From Streptomyces acidiscabies (lineage in GTDB: Bacteria > Actinomycetota > Actinomycetes > Streptomycetales > Streptomycetaceae): a stretch of 64,000 nt of DNA. How positions within the stretch are numbered: the stretch's first letter is position 1; the number at the start of each line of letters is the position of its first letter. The notes under the pieces were generated by a model that ran no database searches, had not been told where the DNA came from, and saw nothing but the letters and a program-made list of their open reading frames with translations. A program made the translations under genes and the position numbers. Of the stretch, positions 17,491 to 26,700 are shown in pieces. The stretch lies in NCBI RefSeq assembly GCF_020010905.1, contig NZ_JAGJBY010000002.1, forward strand, positions 4,650,001 through 4,714,000, written 5' to 3'.

Positions 17491-17798
17491 ACGACCTCGA
17501 CCTGCTCACCGCGATCACCGTGTTCGTGCTCGGCGTCCTCGTCGGCGTCGAGGTCATCAGCAAGGTGCCCGCGACCCTGCACACCCCGCTGATGTCCGGC
17601 TCCAACTCGGTGCACGGCATCGTCGTCATCGGCGCCATGCTCGTCGCCGCCGAGTCCCACACCTGGCCCGGCTACGCGCTGGCCTTCACCGCGATGGTGT
17701 TCGGCGCGATGAACGTCGTCGGCGGATACGTCGTCACCGACCGGATGCTGGAGATGTTCAAGGCCCGGCCGGACACAGAGAAGAAGAACGGGGTGTGA
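17487..17798 (+). CDS. pntAB: NAD(P) transhydrogenase subunit alpha part 2 (membrane)
   Basis: 103 residues beginning at the GTG inside a GTGA overlap with pntAA. It has three hydrophobic segments: LLTAITVFVLGVLVGVEVI, SVHGIVVIGAMLVAAES and YALAFTAMVFGAMNVVGGYVV. It supplies part of membrane domain II that couples hydride transfer to proton movement. The stop overlaps the pntB start, again by 4 bases, which suggests translational coupling. Confidence 0.95.
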   Translation: MNDLDLLTAITVFVLGVLVGVEVISKVPATLHTPLMSGSNSVHGIVVIGAMLVAAESHTWPGYALAFTAMVFGAMNVVGGYVVTDRMLEMFKARPDTEKKNGV

Positions 17799-19210
17799 GC
17801 GCCATGGTCTCCGACACCGTCCACTACGTGTTCCTGGCCGCGGCGGCCTGCTTCGTCCTCGGCCTGCACCTCATGAACCACCCCCGCACCGCCCGCCGCG
17901 GCAACACCCTCTCCGCCGCCGCCATGTCCGCCGCGATCGCCGCCACCGTGTGGCTCGTCGCCGCCGACGGCACCGTCACCCGCACCGGCTGGCTCGTCCT
18001 GGCCTGCGGCGGCCTCCTCGGCGCCGCCCTCGGCCTGTGGGCCGCGCGCGAGGTGAAGATGACGGCCATGCCCCAACTGGTCAGCGTCTTCAACGCCGTC
18101 GGCGGCGGCGCGGCGGCCCTGATCGCCGTGACCGACCTGCTCCAGACCCCGGACCCGGCGGGCATCGGCGCCCGGGTCTCGCTGCCCGGCGCCCTCGACA
18201 TCGTGATCGGCGCCGTCACCTTCTCCGGCTCGCTGATCGCCGCCGGGAAACTCCAGGGCATCGTCTCCGGAGCGCCGGTCGTCTTCCCGGGCGCACGGCT
18301 GCTGAACGTCCTGCTGCCCGCCTCGTTCACCGCCGGCACCGTCTGGCTCGTGCTCGACCCCGGCTCCCGGCCCGCCCTCTACGGGCTCGCGGCCCTCGCC
18401 CTGCTGTTCGGCGTGACCATGGTCCTGCCGATCGGCGGCGCCGACATGCCCGTCGTCATCGCCCTCCTCAACGCCTTCACCGGATCCGCGGTCGCCATGG
18501 CCGGCTTCGTCCTGGACGAGACCGCGCTGATCGTCGCCGGCATGCTCGTCAGCGCCTCGGGCGGCATCCTCACCAAGCTGATGGCCGACGCCATGAACCG
18601 CTCCGTCGCGAACATCGTCGTCGGCGGCTTCGGCACCGGCGACAACGCCCCCGCCACGACCGGTGCCCCACCGGCCCAGGTGCGCTCCCTGTCCGCGGAC
18701 GACGTCGCCATCCAGCTCGCGTACGCGCGCAAGGTGATCCTCGTCCCCGGGTACGGGCTCGCCGCCGCCCAGGCCCAGCACGAACTCGGCGCCCTGGCCC
18801 AGCTCCTCACCGACCACGGCGTCGACGTCAGCTACGCCGTGCACCCGGTCGCGGGCCGGATGCCGGGCCACATGAACGTGCTGCTGGCCGAGGCGAACGT
18901 GCCCTACACCCAGCTCAAGGAGATGGACGACGTCAACCCCGAGTTCCCGCAGGCCGACGTGGCCCTGGTGATCGGCGCCAACGACGTCACCAACCCCCTC
19001 GCCCGCCGCCCCGGCAACGCGATCTCCGGGATGCCGATCCTCGACGTCGACAAGGCGCGCAGCGTCGTCGTCATCAAACGCTCCATGGGACACGGGTACG
19101 CGGGCATCGACAACGAGCTCTACACCGAGCCGCGCACCGGGATGTTCTTCACCGACGCGAAGAAGGGACTGACCGAACTGAAGGCCGCGGTCGGCGAGTA
19201 CGTCGCCTGA
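17795..19210 (+). CDS. pntB: NAD(P) transhydrogenase subunit beta
   Basis: 471 residues. About 260 residues of membrane helices are followed by the NADP(H)-binding domain III (VILVPGYGLAAAQAQHEL, then GRMPGHMNVLLAEANVPY and VALVIGANDVTNPLAR). The start is the GTG at 17795 overlapping pntAB; an ATG 9 bases later is possible. The operon would balance NADH produced by GAPDH and the dehydrogenases against NADPH used by the NAD(P)H-ferredoxin enzyme encoded convergently at 19270. It ends at a perfect bidirectional terminator. Confidence 0.96.
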   Translation: MSAMVSDTVHYVFLAAAACFVLGLHLMNHPRTARRGNTLSAAAMSAAIAATVWLVAADGTVTRTGWLVLACGGLLGAALGLWAAREVKMTAMPQLVSVFNAVGGGAAALIAVTDLLQTPDPAGIGARVSLPGALDIVIGAVTFSGSLIAAGKLQGIVSGAPVVFPGARLLNVLLPASFTAGTVWLVLDPGSRPALYGLAALALLFGVTMVLPIGGADMPVVIALLNAFTGSAVAMAGFVLDETALIVAGMLVSASGGILTKLMADAMNRSVANIVVGGFGTGDNAPATTGAPPAQVRSLSADDVAIQLAYARKVILVPGYGLAAAQAQHELGALAQLLTDHGVDVSYAVHPVAGRMPGHMNVLLAEANVPYTQLKEMDDVNPEFPQADVALVIGANDVTNPLARRPGNAISGMPILDVDKARSVVVIKRSMGHGYAGIDNELYTEPRTGMFFTDAKKGLTELKAAVGEYVA

Positions 19211-19222
19211 GGGGACGTGACA

Positions 19223-19258
19223 CGGGACGGGCCCCGCCGGCCGGCGGGGCCCGTCCCG
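19223..19258. terminator. Bidirectional terminator palindrome between pntB and the PFOR operon
   Basis: A perfect 36-bp palindrome (18 bases each side of the 19240/19241 centre) in the 59-bp gap between two convergent operons. It has the stem strength and position of a two-way factor-independent terminator, although it has no T-tract, as is common in streptomycetes. Confidence 0.85.
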
Positions 19259-19269
19259 GTGCGCCAAAC

Positions 19270-20895
19270 TCACTCCTCCGGCACCATGTCGATCGCCCCC
19301 GAAGGGCACTCCGCCGCACACAGCCCGCACCCCTTGCAGTAGTCGAGGTCGATCGAGAACCCCTTGCCCGGACCGAGCTTGGTGATCGCGTTGTCCGGGC
19401 AGACGCCGTAGCAGTTGTCGCACTCGAAGCAGTTCCCGCACGACATGCAGCGCCGTGCCTCGAAGAGCGCGGTGGAGCGGTCGAGGCCCTGGACCACCTC
19501 GTCGAAGGTGGAGACACGGCGGGCGAGCGCGAGCCGGGGCCGTACGGAGGTCGGGGCATCGGAGTAGTACCAGGTGTTCAGCCGGTCGGCACTCGCGGGC
19601 GGATGCTTCGTGCCGGGCGCATAGGACGTGCCCCGCAGATAGGCGTCGATGTGCCGGGCCGCCTTCTTGCCGTGCCCCACGGCCACGGTCACCGTCCGCT
19701 CGGCGGGCACCATGTCGCCGCCCGCGAAGACGCCCTCGTGGCCGGTCATCAGCCCCTGGGCCACCTGGACCGTGCCGTGGTCGACGGCCAGGTCCGGCAC
19801 GCCCGCGACGAGGGACAGGTCGGACTCCTGGCCGAGCGCCAGCACCACCGAGTCCGCCTCCAGCTCCTCGAACTCACCCGTCGGCTGCGGGAATCCCGTC
19901 TCGTCCAGTGCCATCCGTTCGATGGTCAGCCGGCCCTCGTCGGCGTGCTTGATGGTGGACAGCCACTTCATCCGCACGCCCTCCTCCAGAGCCTCCTCGA
20001 CCTCCTCGTCGTGCGCGGGCATCCGGTCACGGGTGCGCCGGTAGACCACCACGGCGTCGGTGGCACCGAGGCGGCGGGCGGTGCGGGCCGCGTCCATCGC
20101 CGTGTCGCCGCCCCCGTAGACGGCGACCCTGCGCCCCAGCAGCGGAGGCTCTTCCCCCTCCATGCTGCCGAGCAGCGCCACCGCGTCGAGGATCCGGGCG
20201 CTGTCCCCGGCCGGGAGGTAGGCCCGCCTGCCGATGCCCGCGCCCACCGCGAGGAACACGGCGTCGAAACCGCCGTCCTCCCGCGCGGCCAGCACGTCCC
20301 GCACCCGCGCGCCGGTCTCGAAGGCGACGCCGAGCCCGCGGATGCGGCCGATCTCCGCGTCCAGCACCTCACGGGGCAGCCGGTAGCGCGGGATGCCGTA
20401 CCGCATCATTCCGCCGAGCCGCTCCTGGGCCTCGCGGACGGTCACCTCGTGGCCGAGCAGCCGCAGGTGGTACGCGGCCGACAGGCCGGCCGGGCCGGAG
20501 CCGACGACCAGGACCCGCTTGCCCGAGACGGTGGCGGGCGGGGCCACGCTCCAGCCCTGCCGGATCGCCTCGTCGCCGAGGAACCGCTCCACGGAGTTGA
20601 TGCCCACCGCGTCGTCGACCTGTACACGGTTGCAGGCGGTCTCGCAGGGGTGGTAGCAGACCCGGCCCATCACGGCGGGCAGCGGGTTGTCGCGCATCAG
20701 CTCCCGCCACGCCGCCTCGTAGTCGCCGCTCTCCGCGTGGAACAGCCACTGCTGGATGTTCTCCCCGGCCGGGCACGCCTGGTTGCACGGCGGCAGCCGG
20801 TGGACGTACTCGGGACGCTCGGTGCGCCAGGCCCCGGTGTGGTTGGCGAGACTCGACCCCACGTCCAGGGTGATCGCGAACGGCTTCTCCTTCAT
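19270..20895 (-). CDS. GltD-like NAD(P)H oxidoreductase fused to C-terminal 2x[4Fe-4S] ferredoxin
   Basis: 541 residues from the ATG at 20895 (GAGGAGGAG upstream, ATGA overlap with the preceding gene); the open frame extends far upstream only because of base composition. The N-terminal cysteines C37, C41, C80, C84 and C88 fit the Fe-S domain of glutamate synthase small-subunit relatives. The FAD motif is GSGPAG (132-137) and a second nucleotide site is VAVYGGGDTAMDAARTA. The last ~60 residues hold two ferredoxin-type clusters (CMSCGNCFECDNCYGVC and YCKGCGLCAAECPSG). As the last gene of the PFOR operon it probably carries electrons between ferredoxin and NAD(P). Confidence 0.92.
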   Translation of the reverse strand: MKEKPFAITLDVGSSLANHTGAWRTERPEYVHRLPPCNQACPAGENIQQWLFHAESGDYEAAWRELMRDNPLPAVMGRVCYHPCETACNRVQVDDAVGINSVERFLGDEAIRQGWSVAPPATVSGKRVLVVGSGPAGLSAAYHLRLLGHEVTVREAQERLGGMMRYGIPRYRLPREVLDAEIGRIRGLGVAFETGARVRDVLAAREDGGFDAVFLAVGAGIGRRAYLPAGDSARILDAVALLGSMEGEEPPLLGRRVAVYGGGDTAMDAARTARRLGATDAVVVYRRTRDRMPAHDEEVEEALEEGVRMKWLSTIKHADEGRLTIERMALDETGFPQPTGEFEELEADSVVLALGQESDLSLVAGVPDLAVDHGTVQVAQGLMTGHEGVFAGGDMVPAERTVTVAVGHGKKAARHIDAYLRGTSYAPGTKHPPASADRLNTWYYSDAPTSVRPRLALARRVSTFDEVVQGLDRSTALFEARRCMSCGNCFECDNCYGVCPDNAITKLGPGKGFSIDLDYCKGCGLCAAECPSGAIDMVPEE

Positions 20896-21881
20896 GGCGT
20901 CTCCTCCTCGGCGAGCTCGAAGCGGGCGATGTTGCGGTCGGCGGCCCGTTGCAGCCGGGCGATGACGTCGGTGCGGACGTGGGGCTCGAAGAGGTGCGCG
21001 TAGCGCTTCTGCGGACGCAGGTACTCCTCGACCGGCACCTGCCGGCGGATCGGCGTCACGTCGGTCACCTCGCCGTCGACGGCCTCGAACACCGGGAACA
21101 GGCCGCAGCGCTCCGCGAGCCGCGCGATGCGCACCGTGTCGTGGGCCGGAGTGCCCCAGCCCAGCGGACAGGGCACCAGCACATGCAGATAGCGGGCACC
21201 GCGCATCCCCATCGCCCGGTGCACCTTGGCCTCCAGGTCCCGCAGCCCGGCCACGGTGGCCGTCGCGACGTACGGGATGCCGTGCGCCATCGCGATCAGC
21301 GGCAGGCTCTTGCCCTGCCCGAACGGCGCGCCTGTCTGGGTGGTGGCGGTGCGCGCCGCCGGGGGAGTGGCCCCCGAGCGCTGCACACCCGTGTTCATGT
21401 ACGCCTCGTTGTCGTAGCAGACGTACAGGACGTCGTCGCCCCGCTCGAACATGCCCGACAGACAGCCCAGACCGATGTCGACCGTGCCGCCGTCCCCGCC
21501 CTGGCCGACCACCCGGACGTCGGTACGGCCCTTGGCGCGCAGCGCGGCGGCGACCCCCGCGGCGACGGCAGGCGCGTTCCCGAACAGCGAGTGCAGCCAC
21601 GGGAGCTGCCAGGACGTCTCCGGGTACGGGGTGGAGAACACCTCCAGGCAGCCGGTCGCGTTGACCGCGATCACCTTCCCGCCGGACGCCCGCTGCGCCG
21701 CGTCCAGGACGTACCGGGCGCCCAGCGCCTCACCGCACCCCTGGCAGGCGCGGTGCCCGCAGGTCAGCGTGTTGGAGCGGCCCGGGTCGGCCTGGTCGGA
21801 ACGGAGTCCGGGCGCCAGCAGCCGGTTTCCCGCTGCCAGACTTCCCACCTGGTAGAACCTCACCTGCCGTGCGCCGCTCAC
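20892..21881 (-). CDS. porB: Pyruvate:ferredoxin oxidoreductase beta subunit (TPP-binding)
   Basis: 329 residues from the GTG at 21881, which forms a GTGA overlap with the alpha-subunit stop. The Fe-S cysteines are in CGHRACQGCGEA (41-52), and the thiamine-diphosphate motif runs from GDGG (129-132) to YDNEAYMNTG (156-165). It decarboxylates a 2-oxoacid with CoA and passes electrons to ferredoxin. The NTG and SGATPP context resembles pyruvate-specific enzymes, but 2-oxoglutarate or other oxoacids remain possible. It overlaps the oxidoreductase gene by 4 bases. Confidence 0.92.
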   Translation of the reverse strand: MSGARQVRFYQVGSLAAGNRLLAPGLRSDQADPGRSNTLTCGHRACQGCGEALGARYVLDAAQRASGGKVIAVNATGCLEVFSTPYPETSWQLPWLHSLFGNAPAVAAGVAAALRAKGRTDVRVVGQGGDGGTVDIGLGCLSGMFERGDDVLYVCYDNEAYMNTGVQRSGATPPAARTATTQTGAPFGQGKSLPLIAMAHGIPYVATATVAGLRDLEAKVHRAMGMRGARYLHVLVPCPLGWGTPAHDTVRIARLAERCGLFPVFEAVDGEVTDVTPIRRQVPVEEYLRPQKRYAHLFEPHVRTDVIARLQRAADRNIARFELAEEETP

Positions 21882-23119
21882 CGGTTGCTCCCCATGTCCC
21901 GCAGGATGTTCTCCGCCGAAGGACCCGACCGCCGGGTGCGCGCCATACGGGCCAGCTCCCGCTCCACGAGCTCCGTGTCGAGGTCCAGGAACGTCAGCTC
22001 GCCCAGCCGCCCGGCGAGCGCGTCGCCCAGCAGCCGGTGCAGCGACGCCTTCGTGATCGCGCGCCCGCCGAGCCCGGCGACCACGGTGTGGCCGTCGAGC
22101 CGGATCCCGGACAGCGCCATCCGCACGTTCGCCGACACGATCCCGCCGACCCCCACCGAGAAGGCCCGCTCCAGCACGACGACCCGGCGCGCGCCGCCCA
22201 GCACGGCACGCACCGCCGCCAGCGGGAACGGCCGGAACGACGTGATCGCCAGGACACCGATCCGCACCCCCCGCGCGCGCAGCTCGTCGACCACGTCGCA
22301 CACCGTGCCGCACACCGACCCCAGCGCGACGACCACCGTCTCGGCGTCCTCGCACGCGTACGGGTGGACCAGTCCGCCGCTCTCCCGTCCGAACACCTCC
22401 CGGAACTCCTGCGAGACACGCGGAATCGCCGCCAGCGCCTGCATCTGCTTGGCATGCGCGAGATAGCGCACCTCGGTGAAGGCGTCCGGCCCGACCATCG
22501 CGCCGATCGACACCGGCTCGGCCGGGTCCAGGACCTGACGTGGCTCGTACGGCGGCAGGAACGCGTCCACCTCAGCCTGTTCGGGTACGTCGATCCGCTC
22601 CCAGGCGTGCGTGAGGACGAAGCCGTCCATGCACACCATCACCGGCAGCGACAGCTCCTCGGCCAGCCGGAACGCCTGCGGGTGCAGGTCGGCGGCCTCC
22701 TGGTTGTCGCGGGCGTACAGCTGGATCCACCCCGAGTCGCGCTGGGACATGCTGTCGCTGTGGTCGTTCCAGATGTTGATGGGCGCCCCGATCGCCCGGT
22801 TGGCGACCGTCATCACGATCGGCAGCCCGAGCCCCGAGGCGTTGTACAGGGCCTCCACCATGTACAGCAGGCCCTGGCTCGCGGTCGCCGTGTAGGCGCG
22901 CGCACCGGCCGCGCTCGCACCGATGCACATCGACATCGCGGCGAACTCCGACTCCACGTTGACGTACTCGCAAGGGTCCACCGCGCCGGACTTCACCAGC
23001 CGGCTCAGCTCCTCGACGATGTGCGTCTGCGGGGAGATCGGATAGGCGGCCACCACCTCGGGCCGACAGTGCGCGACGCTCTCGGCGACCGCGCGCGAGC
23101 CCTCAGTCTGCTTCAGCAT
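21878..23119 (-). CDS. porA: Pyruvate:ferredoxin oxidoreductase alpha subunit
   Basis: 413 residues from the ATG at 23119; a GTG at 23134 would add five residues. Family sequences include the pyrimidine-binding region AAYPISPQTHIVEELS, ESEFAAMSMCIGASAAGARAYTATASQGL, and a C-terminal domain with VVVALGSVCGTV. It forms the alpha2-beta2 core with the beta subunit. Its start lies inside the end of the gamma gene (17-base overlap), which implies coupled translation. Confidence 0.93.
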   Translation of the reverse strand: MLKQTEGSRAVAESVAHCRPEVVAAYPISPQTHIVEELSRLVKSGAVDPCEYVNVESEFAAMSMCIGASAAGARAYTATASQGLLYMVEALYNASGLGLPIVMTVANRAIGAPINIWNDHSDSMSQRDSGWIQLYARDNQEAADLHPQAFRLAEELSLPVMVCMDGFVLTHAWERIDVPEQAEVDAFLPPYEPRQVLDPAEPVSIGAMVGPDAFTEVRYLAHAKQMQALAAIPRVSQEFREVFGRESGGLVHPYACEDAETVVVALGSVCGTVCDVVDELRARGVRIGVLAITSFRPFPLAAVRAVLGGARRVVVLERAFSVGVGGIVSANVRMALSGIRLDGHTVVAGLGGRAITKASLHRLLGDALAGRLGELTFLDLDTELVERELARMARTRRSGPSAENILRDMGSNR

Positions 23120-23678
23120 GGGCGTGCTCCTCACACAGGTTCCGCACGAGCGCGTACGCCTCCCGGGCGGCGTCCGCGTTGGCCGGACCCAGCCGGCCCG
23201 GGAAACGGTCGCGGATCGCCCCGGTCAGCGCGTCGATCCCGACACAGCCGGTCAGCGCGGCCAGCCCGCCCAGCAGAGCGGCGTTCGGCACCGGGCGGCC
23301 GATGCGGCGCAGGGCGAGCGCCGTCGCGGGAACGGTGAGGACCCGGCACGACAGCGCGTCGAGGCCCAGTTCCCGGGCGTCCAGCGGGGAGTTGACCAGG
23401 GCGGCGCCACCGGGACGCACCCCTTCGAAGACGTCCACCTGGTGCAGCAGCGTCGCGTCCTGGACGATCAGCGCGTCGGGCCGCGTGACCGGCTCACGCA
23501 CCCGGATCGGCCGGTCGTCGATCCGGCAGAACGCCGTCACCGGCGCCCCGGTCCGCTCCGAGCCGAAACTCGGGAACGCCTGCGCGTGGCGGCCCTCGTC
23601 GAACGCCGCCACCGACAACAACTCCGCGGCGGTGACGGCTCCCTGGCCGCCGCGGCCGTGGATACGCACCTGGAACAC
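23103..23678 (-). CDS. porG: Pyruvate:ferredoxin oxidoreductase gamma subunit
   Basis: 191 residues from the GTG at 23678. The family start is FQVRIHGRGGQGAVTAAELL, followed by FPSFGSERTGAPV. It is the first gene of the operon porG-porA-porB-oxidoreductase. No separate delta (ferredoxin) subunit is encoded; its function seems to be taken by the ferredoxin domain fused to the oxidoreductase. Two DevR-type sites lie 57-91 bases upstream of the start, which suggests induction with the rest of the island. Confidence 0.93.
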   Translation of the reverse strand: MFQVRIHGRGGQGAVTAAELLSVAAFDEGRHAQAFPSFGSERTGAPVTAFCRIDDRPIRVREPVTRPDALIVQDATLLHQVDVFEGVRPGGAALVNSPLDARELGLDALSCRVLTVPATALALRRIGRPVPNAALLGGLAALTGCVGIDALTGAIRDRFPGRLGPANADAAREAYALVRNLCEEHAHAEAD

Positions 23679-23734
23679 GGGGACTCCTTCCGCCGGTGCC
23701 TCCAGTCCTACCGCGCGCTCCGTCCCCGGCTCAG

Positions 23735-23769
23735 GGGCCGAACGTCCCGGTGAGGGGGCCGAGCGGGAC
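23735..23769. promoter_or_regulatory. Pair of DevR-type sites before the PFOR operon
   Basis: GGGCCG-AA-CGTCCC (centre 23741.5) and GGGCCG-AG-CGGGAC (centre 23762.5), 21 bp apart. Both have a perfect left half and a one- or two-mismatch right half. They lie between porG (start 23678) and the 3' end of the convergently placed protease-NTPase gene. Confidence 0.6.
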
Positions 23770-23792
23770 AGCGCGGCAGGTCTGGGGAACGG

Positions 23793-26700
23793 TCAGGCGG
23801 GGTGGCCGTCGGCATGGTTCCGCTGCCAGTCGGCCGGTGGCACGGGGGGTATCGTCAAGCCGTTCAGCTGCTGGCCGGGTTCCGCGTCGTTGAGGCTCTT
23901 CTGGAGCCGGTCGGCCTTGTGGAACTGCTCCGTCGCCGCGTCCGCCTCACCGCAGGCCCTCAGCGCCGCGCCGTGCACGCGAGTGAGCCGGATCCTGTCG
24001 CGGCGCTGCTTCCAGGTGTCGTCCCGGGCGTCCTGCTCCAGGATGTCCAGCGCCTTGCCGGCCAGGTCGCGGGCTCCGCTCGAGTTGTCCAGGGCCAGCT
24101 CCAGCGCGGCCTTGATCCCCATGGTCCACGCGTTGTGGGCCCGTTCGGCGTGGTGCTCCTCCGGTGCCATCGCGTCGTGGTGGCGGCGGGCCCGGTCCGC
24201 CCAGCGCACCCCTTCGTCGAGTTCCTCCTTCCAACTGTCCCGGCCGAGCGCGTGGGCCTTGTTGAGGTGGGCGAGCGCCAGGTTGCGCAACGCGGCGGTG
24301 TGGTAAGGGCGTTCCGCCTCCTGGTAGAGGTGCTCCAGTTCCGCGTAGCGGTCCACCGCCTCGGAGAGGAACTTGATGCTTTCGTTCCAGTGGCGGGCGT
24401 CGCCGTGGCAGCGGCCCAGGACCGCCAGCGCTCGTGCGAAGTCCCGTTCCCACCAGCCGCTGCGGCTGTCCCGCAGGCGCTGGTAGAGGTCCTTGGCACG
24501 GTCGGCCGAGACGAGTGCGTCGTCGAACTTCTCCGCGTCGGCCTGGCGCCGTGCGAGAGTGCGCCAGGCGAGAGCCTCGGCCTCGGGGATCTCCCAGGGC
24601 CGCAACGGCGGCTGTGGCGGCTCGGCGGGAAGTCCGGTCGTGATCAGGTCGAGGGCGTCGGTCGCGACCTGCAGAGCCTCGCGGCTGCGGCCCGCCTGCG
24701 CCAGCGACTCCGACAGGTTGCACTGGGCGATGCTGAGATAGCGGTGGTGCGAGCGGTCGGGATGGCCGTGCAGGAGGGTCTCGTAGATCCGGACGGCCTC
24801 GCGTGCGCTCTCCAGCGAATCGGAGCACCGTCCGATCTCCCGCTGGCGTACCCCGGCATTGCTCAGTGAGTGGGCCTTCCCCAGCAGGTACGCGTACGAG
24901 TCGTCGAGCCGGGTCAGTGCGTTGAACTGCCGCACCGCCTGCAAGGCGGGGTCGTGTGCCTCGTGCCGGTGTCCGGCGTCTGCCAGGACCCGTGACAGCT
25001 GCCGGTTCTCGGTCGCCCAGCGGAACTGTGTCTCCCGGCTGAGCGGTTTCTGGGTCTCGTAGAACGCCACCGCCTTCTTGCGCAGGATGATCGCGAGGTT
25101 CAGGAGGGCGTCCGGCTCCTTCTCCTCCACCTCCCGGGCAGCGGTCGCCGCGAACTCCCCCTCCCAGTCCCCGGGGCGGTCGAAGACCGTCTCCAGGGCC
25201 GCCGCGAGCGACCTTCCGGTGGTCGCGTCGGTGGTCTCCAGTGCGGCACGGACCAGCCTGATCAGCGCCGACGCGTGCCGTTCGACCGCCACCCGCAGCG
25301 CGCCGCGGACCACGGGGTCCGAGGGCCGCCCGGACGCGTCGTCCCCGAACGCCGTGGCACTGACCATCTGGAGCGTGGTGAGCGCCTGCCGGGCCCATGC
25401 CTCGGGCTGACGTGTCGGGTCCACGTCGAGCGCCTCGCAGAGGAGTTCAGGGAAATCGCGGACCGTGTTCGCCACCAGGTGCTGCGCGAGCCGTGCGGGA
25501 CGCAGGGCGCGCAGGGCGCCGTATCCGTCGATGCGCTCCTGGAAGTAGCGCACCAACCGGCGGCGGTACTCCTCCGTCGCGTCCCTCAGGTCGGGCACCA
25601 TCCGCAACCGTTCGGCGGCCTGGGTCTCCTGCTCACCCCGGGTCCTCCCGCCGGCGAAGGCCAGGCTGGACACCGCCACCACCCGGTCGAGCAGGACCGG
25701 GTCCCTCGGCAGACACGCCCGTTCGGCGTTGTCGATCCAGTCCTCCCGTTCCAGGGCGAGTGCCTGCTCGTAGAGGGACTCCGGGAGGGGGAGCGAACCG
25801 GTGGTGCCGTGCTGTGCATCCCACTCCGGGTGCAGGAAGCTGTGTGCGTCGCTCATGGCGAGGATGAGGACGAACAGACAGCTGGCGAAGTCCGGGTCGG
25901 CGAGGTTCACGGACGGCTGCGGAAGTCCCCTGTCCGACTTCCCCTCCGGCTCCGCGCGCCGGCGCAGGAACGTCCGGTACGCCTTCGTGTAGATGTCCTC
26001 GCGCTCCGCCGCGTCAAGACAGAGGAGCCGGTACGGCTCCTTCTTCGCCAGTTCGCCGTAGCGGTGCTGGAAGGCGGGCCACCACCGGCTTTCGTACCGG
26101 GTGGTCGCCAGTATCCGGACCTTCCCCTCACCACCCCGGTGGCGGAGCAGGGCGTCGAGTTCGCCGATCCTGCCGTCCGCGTCGTCGACCACGATCAGCC
26201 GGTCCTCGTCCAGACCCATCAGGCGCGTGATGTCCGTCGCCTTCGCCAGGGGGTTGAGCGGTCCCGCCACCCAGCCGCGACCTGCCATCCGCGCGCACAG
26301 CTCCCGGGCCAGCCGGGTCTTTCCCACCGAGTGGTCACCGCTGACGAGTCGCAGGGCCACGGAGTGCGGAGCCGAGTCCGTCGTGCACCACTGCGTCAGT
26401 TCACGGAGGTCCTTCTCACGTCCGCAGAAGCCCACCAGCTTGTGCTGGGGAAGCAGCAGGTCTGCGGCCGACGAGCTGTCGGCGAGATCCACATAGGGTG
26501 GCTCCAGCACCTCCTGCCCTTTCCACACCGGCTCGATCACCATGGACCGTGCATCCTCTTCCGTGAGCAGGCGCAGGAACTCCTCCTGCTCGCTCAGCAG
26601 CTGGACGGGGATCACCTTGAGCCGTCCGGCCTCGCACGCGTCGTACTCGCAGATCAGGCCGAGTAGCCTGCCTCGGCTGAAGACCGCGGCCCCCGAGGCG

